A stretch of 11,682 bases of DNA, taken from the NCBI GenBank assembly GCA_020848855.1, contig JADLHH010000172.1, forward strand, positions 1 through 11,682, in the 5' to 3' direction. The notes beneath the pieces are model-generated. The model searched no databases. It worked only from the letters and a program-made list of their open reading frames with translations, and had not been told where the DNA came from. Position 1 is the first letter of the stretch. Each line of letters starts with the position of its first letter. Shown here one piece after another: positions 6,598 through 11,682 of the stretch. A program made the position numbers and the translations under genes. This DNA is from Anaerolineae bacterium. Its GTDB lineage: Bacteria; Chloroflexota; Anaerolineae; Aggregatilineales; Phototrophicaceae.

Positions 6598-7332
6598 ATG
6601 AGCAACATGTCCAACATCAATCTCAAAGTCCTAATAATGGACAGCGACTATTACGCCCTGCAGGCGATCAACAGCTATCTGGCGTGGGACCGGCGCACAC
6701 GGGTGACGTGCATGGCGAGCAGCCTCGACGAGATGTGGTCGTATATCCACCGCGCACCGCTGGCTGAACTGCCGGACGTGGTGATCATCGACACGGCGCA
6801 CATCGGCGGGGCGGATGTCCTCGGCTTGCAGATCGAACGGCTGCAACAGAAGATTCAGGACGTGCTGGTGATCTGCCTGGCGCAGGTGCCGGACGCGAGC
6901 ATGATCGAAGCCAGCGCCGAAGCGGGCGCGCGGGGATACCTGCTGAAGGGCGAGGTGCGGCTGCAAATCGCCTGGGCGATTGTCTACGCGCTCGACCACG
7001 ATTTCATCATCACGCCGGATGCCGCCCGCGCCGGCGAGCAGATTTTCCACCCGCGCCTGAACAACGCGACGGTGCTGCCCCGGCGGCGCGAATACCCCGA
7101 ACTGACCGAGCGCATCCGGCAGGCGATTGAACTGTGCGTGGTCAAGGGGATGCCGGCGCACCTCGCCGCCGACGAGATGGGCATCAGCCTGCACACGATT
7201 CGCAGCTACATCAAAGAGGGCTACCGGATTCTGGAAGCCTACGACGAGACCGAATACCCGGTCGATATGTCGCCGCAGGAGCGCGCCTTCATGCGGCTGA
7301 CGCGCTTCACCGGCGACGACGAAGAGAAGTAG
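6598..7332 (+). CDS. Atypical response-regulator receiver protein with C-terminal HTH
   Basis: This 244-residue protein is probably a transcription regulator. Residues 8-125 read as a CheY-like receiver: strand KVLIMDSD (D15, D17), VVIIDTAHIGG with a phosphoacceptor-like D65, VLVICLAQV, and GYLLKGE with the conserved K117. Two usual residues are altered. The paired acids at the end of strand 1 are D15-S16 instead of DD or ED, and the Thr/Ser after strand 4 seems to be Leu95, so phosphorylation-dependent switching may be weakened or absent. Residues 167-213 look like a LuxR/GerE-like helix-turn-helix (ELTERIRQAIELCVVKGMPAHLAADEMGISLHTIRSYIKEGYRIL). ATG 6598 has GAAGG 8 nt upstream; an in-frame TTG at 6571 and ATG 6607 are alternatives. 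No histidine kinase is adjacent. It is divergent from the ECF sigma factor gene. Confidence 0.8.
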   Translation: MSNMSNINLKVLIMDSDYYALQAINSYLAWDRRTRVTCMASSLDEMWSYIHRAPLAELPDVVIIDTAHIGGADVLGLQIERLQQKIQDVLVICLAQVPDASMIEASAEAGARGYLLKGEVRLQIAWAIVYALDHDFIITPDAARAGEQIFHPRLNNATVLPRRREYPELTERIRQAIELCVVKGMPAHLAADEMGISLHTIRSYIKEGYRILEAYDETEYPVDMSPQERAFMRLTRFTGDDEEK

Positions 7333-7425
7333 TATCTCCCACAACCAATCCGACAATGCCTCCCCCGACGAAATATTAACAGTCTATGCGCGCATTCACG
7401 CCGCGCTTTTACTCTGGGGGGACAC

Positions 7426-8037
7426 ATGAACAACGACAGCGCATTTCAGAAGTTCGCCGGTGTGCTGGCAATCCTGGCGGGGATCAGCGGGTTCTGTTAT
7501 TCACTCTCATTCATCGTGATCGCGCGCAATTCGCCGGAACTCGGCGCGAGCCTGAGCGCGTTCTTTCTGACACTTGGCGGATTGCTGACCGGCGGCGTGC
7601 TGGTCGGGTTGTACAAGCGGCTGGAGCCGGGCGACAGCGGCTTCGCTCTGTGGGCATTGGTGTTGGGAATCGGTGCCGCGCTAGGCGCGTCGGCACACGG
7701 AGGATACGACCTCGCCAACGCCTTCAACCCACCAGCCGCCAACGTCCCGGCGCTCGCCGACCTGCCGAATCAGGTCGATCCGCGCGGCTTGATGACGTTC
7801 GGGGTCGCCGGGATGAGCACGATCATCTTCTCGCTGGTGATCGTGCGCGGGGGTATGTTGCCGAAGACGCTCGGCTATCTCGGTTATCTGCTCGGCATCC
7901 TGCTGATCGTCGTGTATCTGGGACGGTTGATTATCCTCGACGCGACCAATGCGGCGATTGTGATCCCGGCGCTGCTGACGGGGTTCGTGATCAACCCGCT
8001 GTGGTATATCTGGCTGGGACTGCAACTACGCCAGTAA
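7426..8037 (+). CDS. Six-helix integral membrane protein (DUF4386-like)
   Basis: This 203-residue protein is mostly hydrophobic. Predicted membrane helices are near residues 10-33, 42-64, 73-94, 121-141, 147-170 and 174-200, with an outside or inside loop rich in Asn/Pro/Ala between helices 3 and 4 (GGYDLANAFNPPAANVPALADLPNQVDPRG starts there). The general layout, with a helix-loop-helix containing LGYLGYLLG, recalls DUF4386 family membrane proteins of unknown function, but I cannot confirm the family by eye. ATG 7426 is preceded by a GGGGGG run 4 nt upstream. The gap to the regulator gene is 93 nt and contains only a weak GCGCG/CGCGC hairpin followed by TTTT (7388-7410), so read-through from the regulator is possible. 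Confidence 0.75.
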   Translation: MNNDSAFQKFAGVLAILAGISGFCYSLSFIVIARNSPELGASLSAFFLTLGGLLTGGVLVGLYKRLEPGDSGFALWALVLGIGAALGASAHGGYDLANAFNPPAANVPALADLPNQVDPRGLMTFGVAGMSTIIFSLVIVRGGMLPKTLGYLGYLLGILLIVVYLGRLIILDATNAAIVIPALLTGFVINPLWYIWLGLQLRQ

Positions 8038-8051
8038 AGCCAAAATTTGAA

Positions 8052-8078
8052 CCGCCAAGAGCGCCAAGAACGCCAAGA
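8052..8078. repeat. Three copies of a 9-bp repeat (NCGCCAAGA)
   Basis: CCGCCAAGA, GCGCCAAGA and ACGCCAAGA follow each other without gaps, differing only at the first base. They begin 14 nt after the membrane protein stop codon, between convergent genes. Confidence 0.85.
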
Positions 8079-8087
8079 ATAATACGA

Positions 8088-8112
8088 GGGCGCAGCAGTG
8101 CTGCGCCCCTAC
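8088..8112 (+). repeat. CCCCTAC-tailed palindrome, copy F
   Basis: GGGCGCAGCA (8088-8097) and TGCTGCGCCC (8099-8108) are perfect 10-bp complements around one base, followed by CTAC. It is the longest stem of the family here. It lies 50 nt after the membrane protein stop and 65 nt beyond the stop of the convergent M23 gene. Confidence 0.8.
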
Positions 8113-8138
8113 ATTGACGTTATATCCCCGTTCTTAAC

Positions 8139-8173
8139 CTCAGCACTCGTTACTCATCGCTCAGCACTATCTC
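8139..8173. repeat. Degenerate heptanucleotide array (CTCAGCA type)
   Basis: Five 7-bp units in phase read CTCAGCA, CTCGTTA, CTCATCG, CTCAGCA, CTATCTC. All begin with CT and two are identical. The array ends directly against the M23 stop codon. Its unit is nearly the reverse complement of the GCTGAGA unit at 3302-3350. Confidence 0.6.
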
Positions 8174-9139
8174 TTAGGGCATCCACATTTCGAGGAACTG
8201 CACGCCGTCGACGAAATTGTCGTTGACGGCGGTCTCCCAGTGGAAATGCGGTCCGCTGGTGCGCCCGGTCGCGCCCACTTCGCCGATTAGCTGCCCCTTT
8301 TCGATAATGTCGCCGCGCGCGACATGAATTTCGATCATGTGCGAGTAGGTCGTGAACACGCCGTAGCCGTGATCGAGGATGACGTGGTTGCCGCGCACCT
8401 GCATCTGCTCGGCGTAAGCGACGACGCCGCTCGCCGAAGCGTAAATCGGCGTGCCGAGCGCCGCCTGCATGTCCCAGCCGGTGTGACGGGTGTTGATCGT
8501 GCCGTTGAAGGTGCGGAACGCCCCAAACGGCGAGGTCAGGCGCGTGGAAATGGGGAACTGAAAGCCGGTCTCGTCCCACATTTTTTGCTCGGTGTAGGTG
8601 CTGAAGACGCTTTCGAGCTGCGCCAGCTCGTTACGCTCGGTTTCGATATCGAGCAGGTAGGCTTTGTCGGGTCCGATGGTGACGTTCTGACGGATGAACG
8701 CGCCGACGGTGATCTCGACCGTCGTGGTGACGGTGTCGCGCGTGCCGTCCGTATAGGTGACGAACACATCCAACTGGACGTTCTTGCGGGTCGGCTGCTC
8801 CATGCCCGTCGAGATCAGCCCGTAGTAGCCATCGTCGGCGGGGAAGAAGTCGATCAGCCCATTGAGGAAGCGGGCGCGCACGTTGGCGATGACCACCCCA
8901 TTGTTGGGCGTGACGCGCATCAAGCCAGTGCTGCCCTGCGGCAGGACCGGGAAATAAAGCTGAAGCGTCGCGTTGTTGACCGTCGTGGTGAAGGACGGAT
9001 TGGGGCGCGGCATCCGCGTGGGCAGCGGGGCGACCGTCGGCGCGGCAGGCGGCGGCGTGGTCGCCTCCTGCGCGACCAGCGGCGCAACCGACAGAACACA
9101 CAGCAAGGCGACCAACGCGGCGAACGTGAGGCGTTTCAA
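8174..9139 (-). CDS. Secreted M23 family metallopeptidase
   Basis: This 321-residue protein starts with a signal peptide (MKR, hydrophobic core to about residue 23, likely cleavage after VAQ), then a Pro/Thr/Ala-rich stretch to about 48. A beta-rich domain of about 100 residues (55-150) resembles no family I can name. The C-terminal LytM/M23 peptidase (about 200-310) has all motifs: SPFGAFR, HTGWD (H219, D223), YSHM (H267) and HFHWE (H298, H300). The family cleaves peptidoglycan cross-bridges outside the cell and functions in wall remodelling. The start is TTG 9139, with AAGGG 6 nt upstream; the next in-frame Met would remove the signal peptide. It follows vapC by 28 nt on the same strand and may be transcribed with it. 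It is the last gene of a six-gene minus-strand run. Confidence 0.92.
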   Translation of the reverse strand: MKRLTFAALVALLCVLSVAPLVAQEATTPPPAAPTVAPLPTRMPRPNPSFTTTVNNATLQLYFPVLPQGSTGLMRVTPNNGVVIANVRARFLNGLIDFFPADDGYYGLISTGMEQPTRKNVQLDVFVTYTDGTRDTVTTTVEITVGAFIRQNVTIGPDKAYLLDIETERNELAQLESVFSTYTEQKMWDETGFQFPISTRLTSPFGAFRTFNGTINTRHTGWDMQAALGTPIYASASGVVAYAEQMQVRGNHVILDHGYGVFTTYSHMIEIHVARGDIIEKGQLIGEVGATGRTSGPHFHWETAVNDNFVDGVQFLEMWMP

Positions 9140-9145
9140 CGAAAA

Positions 9146-9150
9146 CCCTT
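9146..9150 (-). promoter_or_regulatory. Shine-Dalgarno site deciding the M23 TTG start
   Basis: AAGGG on the minus strand, inside the 28-nt gap after vapC, ends 6 nt before TTG 9139. It is the only start that keeps the whole signal peptide. Confidence 0.65.
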
Positions 9151-9167
9151 TCGATTATGATCTTGTC

Positions 9168-9608
9168 TCAGTCGGGAGACGGTACCCAGGCGCCCAGCCA
9201 AACCACATTGCGCATACTCGCCTTGAGCGCATTCGCCAGCTTTTCGTCAGCCGTGACGAACGAACACCGCTCACGAACGCTCAGGGCGACGTAGAGCATG
9301 TCGTAGACTGTCCGTTGATGGGTGACGGCGAGCCGGTAGGCGTCTTCAAGCAGATCGGCGGTAGAGGTCAGTTCGAAAGTCAGCTTGTGGAAAGCGGCAA
9401 TAACGCGTTCCGCATCGGCAGCGGGCAAATCGCGCTGGGTGTGCTTTTTCCAGACGATATTTCCCAGCTCTGCATAGAGATGATCCGGGGCGAGAAACGT
9501 ATATTTCCCCGATTGGTAGTCGTCGAGAATCAGCCGCGCCTGCGAAGAATACGGCTCCGGGACGAACCATTTCATCACGACGCTGCTATCCACCACCAAC
9601 GGACTCAT
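9168..9608 (-). CDS. PIN-domain toxin, VapC-type ribonuclease
   Basis: This 146-residue protein has the PIN-domain pattern of VapC toxins, Mg2+-dependent endoribonucleases that cleave tRNA or rRNA and stop growth. The four acidic metal ligands are all visible: D7 in VVDSSVVMKWF, E47 in LYAELGN, D103 in TVYDMLYVALS and D121 in FVTADEKL. Length and layout are normal, so the enzyme should be active. The ATG overlaps the antitoxin stop as ATGA (9605-9608), the usual translational coupling of toxin-antitoxin pairs. The RNA target cannot be predicted. The M23 peptidase follows after 28 nt. Confidence 0.92.
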   Translation of the reverse strand: MSPLVVDSSVVMKWFVPEPYSSQARLILDDYQSGKYTFLAPDHLYAELGNIVWKKHTQRDLPAADAERVIAAFHKLTFELTSTADLLEDAYRLAVTHQRTVYDMLYVALSVRERCSFVTADEKLANALKASMRNVVWLGAWVPSPD

Positions 9609-9841
9609 CGCTCGCGATCTTCCCGGATGAGTTCCGTGCTGTCCCGCATTTCGCCATATCTGGTGGACAATGCCTCACGCAGCGCGTCAATCTCTCGAAC
9701 AGCAGCCTGGCGGCGACGAAGATCGTCATGTTGAGCGCGCCAGGCTTCGAGCAGTTGCTCAATGCTGCCCAAGCCGCGTTTCTGCGCCTCGGCTTGCAGC
9801 CACTCATACAGCGAATCGGATAGGGTGAGCTTCTGACTCAT
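9605..9841 (-). CDS. Antitoxin of the VapBC-type pair
   Basis: This 78-residue protein sits directly upstream of vapC and overlaps it by 4 nt, the standard position for the cognate antitoxin. The first 25 residues (MSQKLTLSDSLYEWLQAEAQKRGL) look like a ribbon-helix-helix-type N-terminus; the remainder is a highly charged helix (about 27-78, rich in Arg and Glu) suited to wrapping the toxin. The likely job is to block VapC and, with it, repress its own promoter. A -10-like TATACT lies 38 nt upstream (9885-9880, minus) without a clear -35 box, and no strong ribosome-binding site precedes ATG 9841. The exact antitoxin family is uncertain; the role rests mainly on position. Confidence 0.82.
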   Translation of the reverse strand: MSQKLTLSDSLYEWLQAEAQKRGLGSIEQLLEAWRAQHDDLRRRQAAVREIDALREALSTRYGEMRDSTELIREDRER

Positions 9842-9879
9842 TGTTACACTACGTTGGTTGTCTCGCGCCGTTCTGCCTT

Positions 9880-9885
9880 AGTATA
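9880..9885 (-). promoter_or_regulatory. Candidate -10 box for the toxin-antitoxin pair
   Basis: TATACT on the minus strand matches five of six consensus bases and lies 38 nt before the antitoxin ATG. No -35 match at 16-18 nt. Next to it a perfect palindrome GGGCTAGCCC (9895-9904) contains the TAG stop of the upstream CoA-binding gene. Confidence 0.3.
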
Positions 9886-9897
9886 GCACGCTCTGGG

Positions 9898-10344
9898 CTA
9901 GCCCTCGACCATATCCCGGAACAGCCGCTTGTGCTCGGCGCGGATGCAGATGTCGTCGGCGTAGTTCAGCCCGGCAGCCAGCGCCTTCGCCCGCGCTTCG
10001 TCGCTGACGACATCCAACTGCGCCCAGACGGTCTTTGCGCCGATGGCGATTGCCTCGTCGACGATTTCCGGCAGATAGTCCGACTTGCGGAACACGTCGA
10101 CAATATCGACCGGCTCCGGCACGTCCGCCAGCGAATCGTAGCTCGGCGCGCCGTCCACGTCGTCAATCATCGGGTTGACGTTGTAGACGGTGTAGCCGAC
10201 GCTGATCAGATACTGCCCCACCTGATAACTGACGATCATCGGGTCGTTCGAGCGCCCGACGATGGCGATCACCGTCGCGTTCGTGAGTACGTGCCGCCGG
10301 GCGACTTCATTCCGATTCAAGTCGATCCCAAGACCCTGTGCCAT
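9898..10344 (-). CDS. CoA-binding domain protein (YccU-like)
   Basis: This 148-residue protein is a stand-alone CoA-binding Rossmann domain of the CoA_binding_2 / YccU group. It shows ATVIAIVGRSNDPMIVSYQVGQYLISVGYTVYNVNP with the Gly-rich turn near residues 29-35, then DGAPSYDSLADVPEPVDIVDVFRKSDYLPEIVDEAIAIGAKTVWAQL (64-110), and a conserved-looking C133 in DDICIRAEH near the C-terminus. Members bind coenzyme A; a reaction is not established. ATG 10344 has AGGAGG 6 nt upstream; an in-frame extension to 10401 would add 19 residues with no ribosome-binding site. A -10-like TAAAAT (10378-10373, minus) precedes it, so it may have its own promoter although it lies only 63 nt after ykgJ. Confidence 0.9.
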   Translation of the reverse strand: MAQGLGIDLNRNEVARRHVLTNATVIAIVGRSNDPMIVSYQVGQYLISVGYTVYNVNPMIDDVDGAPSYDSLADVPEPVDIVDVFRKSDYLPEIVDEAIAIGAKTVWAQLDVVSDEARAKALAAGLNYADDICIRAEHKRLFRDMVEG

Positions 10345-10350
10345 CCGTTT

Positions 10351-10356
10351 CCTCCT
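10351..10356 (-). promoter_or_regulatory. Shine-Dalgarno site deciding the CoA-binding start
   Basis: A perfect AGGAGG on the minus strand, 6 nt before ATG 10344, excludes the longer reading from 10401. Confidence 0.85.
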
Positions 10357-10407
10357 GATAAGCGTAATGGGGATTTTAACACAGTTCGCAGCCGAGACCA
10401 CGCCGCA

Positions 10408-10665
10408 TCAGGTGGGGCGGGTGATCTCTTCCAGCCGGATCAGGTAAGCGAGGGCGTGTTCGGCGGTCTCGCCGCACATTTCCGGCTCTGGGCGCAGGCG
10501 CACACAGACGGCGGGGCGCTCCGGCATTCCGAACAGCTTGCAGCGGTTGTCATCGGTAAGCTGGACGCAGCGCACGCCCGCCGGCTTGCCCTCCGGCATA
10601 CCGGGGATGGGCGAAGAAATTGAGAGGGCGATACAGCACGCCCCACAGCCGACACGACATTCCAT
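10408..10665 (-). CDS. ykgJ: YkgJ family cysteine cluster protein
   Basis: This 85-residue protein matches Escherichia coli YkgJ closely from memory: MECRVGCGACC, then SISSPIPGMPEGKPAG, then RCKLFGMPERPAVC and EMCG, in the same order and spacing, and about the same length. Eight cysteines (3, 7, 10, 11, 33, 42, 54, 64) form the metal-chelating cluster that defines the family (Zn or Fe ligands predicted); the biochemical role is unknown. It begins 2 nt after the stop of the SDR gene and is surely co-transcribed with it. It is probably a small cytoplasmic metal-binding protein. Family assignment is firm; function is not. Confidence 0.92.
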   Translation of the reverse strand: MECRVGCGACCIALSISSPIPGMPEGKPAGVRCVQLTDDNRCKLFGMPERPAVCVRLRPEPEMCGETAEHALAYLIRLEEITRPT

Positions 10666-10667
10666 CG

Positions 10668-11411
10668 CTAAAGCAGGCTCCCGCCATCGACATGCAGCAC
10701 CGCGCCGGTCACGAAATCCTCGCTCGCCAGGTAGACGACCGCTCGCCCGACATCCTCGGCGCTGCCAGGGCGCTCCAGCGGCGTCTCGCGGGCATACTGC
10801 TGCCAGCGCGATTCATCCATGCCATCCGGCTTGAGCACCAGACCGGGAATGACGGCGTTGGCGCGGATGTCCGGGGCGTACCCGGCGGCGGTGACCTTCG
10901 TGAGCGCCAGCAGCCCGGCTTTGCTGATGCCGTGATGGGCGTAGTCGACCCAGGGTTCGAGCGCGCCCCGGTCGCAGATGTTGACGATCACGCCGCCCGA
11001 TGGCTGATTATCGCGCATCAGGCGGATGGCGCGCTGGGTGCAGAGGAACGGCGCGGTCAGGTTGATGCGCAGGGTCTCGTCCCACTCGTCGAGCGTCACG
11101 TCGAGCAGCCGGCGGCGCTGGAAATTCGAGGCGCTGTTGACGAGAATGTCCAGCCGCCCGAACTGCGCGCGCACGGCATCGAACACGGCATCGACCCCAT
11201 CCGGCATGCTGAGGTCGGCGCGAACCGGGAAGGCATCGACGCCGAACGACTTGACCGCGTGCAGCGTCTCGCGGACAACGTCGTCGGGCGAGTGAAAATG
11301 ATGGACGAGAATACTCACGCCCGAACGCGCCAGTTCGAGCGCGATCACCCTGCCGACGCGGTGCGCCGCCCCGGTGACGGCGGCGACCCGCCCGCGCATG
11401 TCGATGTGCAT
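10668..11411 (-). CDS. Short-chain dehydrogenase/reductase with altered active site
   Basis: This 247-residue protein is a classical-length SDR with a Rossmann fold. The cofactor loop is TGAAHRVG (T13-G20); DLS (66-68), NSAS (92-95) and N117 in RINLTAPF follow, and the C-terminus is GAVLHVDGGSLL. The usual catalytic Ser and Tyr are not found. Aligning NICDRGALEPWVDYAHHGISKAG on a standard NISS...YxxSK block puts D147 at the Ser, H160 at the Tyr and K164 at the Lys. Asp at the Ser position is known in pteridine reductase PTR1, whose TGAAxRxG loop also resembles this one, but PTR1 keeps the Tyr. ATG 11411 is chosen because it puts the first strand at the normal distance; TTG 11438 and ATG 11399 are possible. 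It is followed 2 nt later by ykgJ. Confidence 0.9.
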   Translation of the reverse strand: MHIDMRGRVAAVTGAAHRVGRVIALELARSGVSILVHHFHSPDDVVRETLHAVKSFGVDAFPVRADLSMPDGVDAVFDAVRAQFGRLDILVNSASNFQRRRLLDVTLDEWDETLRINLTAPFLCTQRAIRLMRDNQPSGGVIVNICDRGALEPWVDYAHHGISKAGLLALTKVTAAGYAPDIRANAVIPGLVLKPDGMDESRWQQYARETPLERPGSAEDVGRAVVYLASEDFVTGAVLHVDGGSLL

Positions 11412-11438
11412 AGCTACCCCATTCCTGCGAGTTTCCAA

Positions 11439-11567
11439 GAGGATAGCCTGCCTGGGCGGCTTGCGCCAGAGCGGAATTAGCGAACACAGACAAAAACAAG
11501 GGCGGGTCTGGGCTTGCTCTGCAAGCGAACCCGCCCCTACAGGACGTACCGTGAGAGAGTCGAGGGA
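11439..11567. other. Intergenic region between cytochrome oxidase end and SDR gene
   Basis: Apart from palindrome copy G (11500-11540), no promoter box or small gene is apparent. The SDR operon promoter must lie here or inside copy G if the SDR is not read through from the oxidase gene. Confidence 0.4.
11500..11540 (+). repeat. CCCCTAC-tailed palindrome, copy G (two-tier)
   Basis: The outer stem GGGCGGGT (11500-11507) / ACCCGCCC (11529-11536) is a perfect 8 bp and encloses an inner hairpin GCTTGC (11512-11517) TCT GCAAGC (11521-11526); the tail is CTAC. The inner hairpin is the same as in copy D, while the outer stem differs but still pairs. It lies 31 nt beyond the stop of the oxidase gene. 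Confidence 0.8.
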
Positions 11568-11682
11568 TCAGTAGCCCGTCGGCGGCACGGAAAGCAGGAA
11601 CATCGCCGAGACGACGGCAATGAACAGCGGCAGAATCAGCGCGATGGCGAACAGACGGCTGTCTTCGCGCAGGTGCATGTAG
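11568..11682 (-). CDS. Probable cytochrome c oxidase subunit IV, C-terminal end (5' part outside window)
   Basis: The last 37 codons of a minus-strand gene are visible: [37 protein letters not shown], then TGA. The MHLRxDSRLF block before a single hydrophobic helix is characteristic of the small prokaryotic heme-copper oxidase subunit IV (CtaF/CoxD type), an inner-membrane accessory subunit of the aerobic terminal oxidase. Only the final transmembrane helix and a short tail are present, so family assignment rests on this one motif. The gene is presumably the end of a cox operon lying to the right of the window, and its transcript would stop near palindrome copy G. Confidence 0.65.
   Translation of the reverse strand, partial: YMHLREDSRLFAIALILPLFIAVVSAMFLLSVPPTGY

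Noticed and set aside
10620..11480. Plus-strand reading frame of 286 codons opposite the SDR and ykgJ
   Set aside because: Shadow of two recognised genes; no domain of its own.
562..11567. tRNA or other structural RNA genes in the gaps
   Set aside because: No cloverleaf, GGTTCRANNCC-type T-arm or CCA end was seen; all gaps are under 260 bp and mostly filled with the repeats described.

Overview
The window is GC-rich, tightly packed bacterial chromosome with 16 protein-coding genes, two of them cut by the window edges. No rRNA, tRNA, CRISPR array, insertion sequence or prophage gene is visible. The gene set is ordinary for a free-living bacterium: lytic-type M23 peptidases, ClpP, an ECF sigma factor, an aldo/keto reductase and a cytochrome c oxidase subunit IV end. 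Together with intergenic DNA full of short palindromes ending in CCCCTAC and of 7-bp tandem repeats, it suggests a member of the Chloroflexota (Anaerolineae-like). That assignment is inference from general character; no lineage marker is present.

Layout. Positions 1-3294 are plus strand: the 3' part of an M23 peptidase, a SnoaL/NTF2-fold protein, an aldo/keto reductase and a membrane-anchored family 2 glycosyltransferase. Positions 3395-6342 are minus strand: an MFS exporter, ClpP and an ECF sigma factor. The sigma factor is divergent from a plus-strand atypical receiver-HTH regulator, which is followed by a six-helix membrane protein (6598-8037). From 11682 back to 8174 everything is minus strand: a cytochrome oxidase subunit IV end, then SDR oxidoreductase, YkgJ, CoA-binding protein, a VapBC-type toxin-antitoxin pair and a secreted M23 peptidase. 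The SDR-YkgJ junction (2 nt) and the VapB-VapC junction (4-nt overlap) are clearly operonic.

The most unusual material is between genes. Three kinds of short repeat occur: hairpins of the form GGGC...GCCC followed by CTAC, all in one orientation and with different but self-complementary stems; heptanucleotide arrays; and a composite hairpin element. Almost every inferred end of a transcription unit is followed within about 50 nt by one of these, while the tight operon-internal junctions have none. This pattern, rather than any one gene, is the best candidate here for an undescribed system (3'-end processing, termination or a mobile-palindrome family).

Protein-level oddities are an SDR with Asp and His where the catalytic Ser and Tyr are expected, a receiver domain lacking some of the usual phosphorylation residues and divergent from a lone ECF sigma factor, a ClpP with an altered active-serine motif, and an M23 peptidase 28 nt behind vapC with a TTG start.
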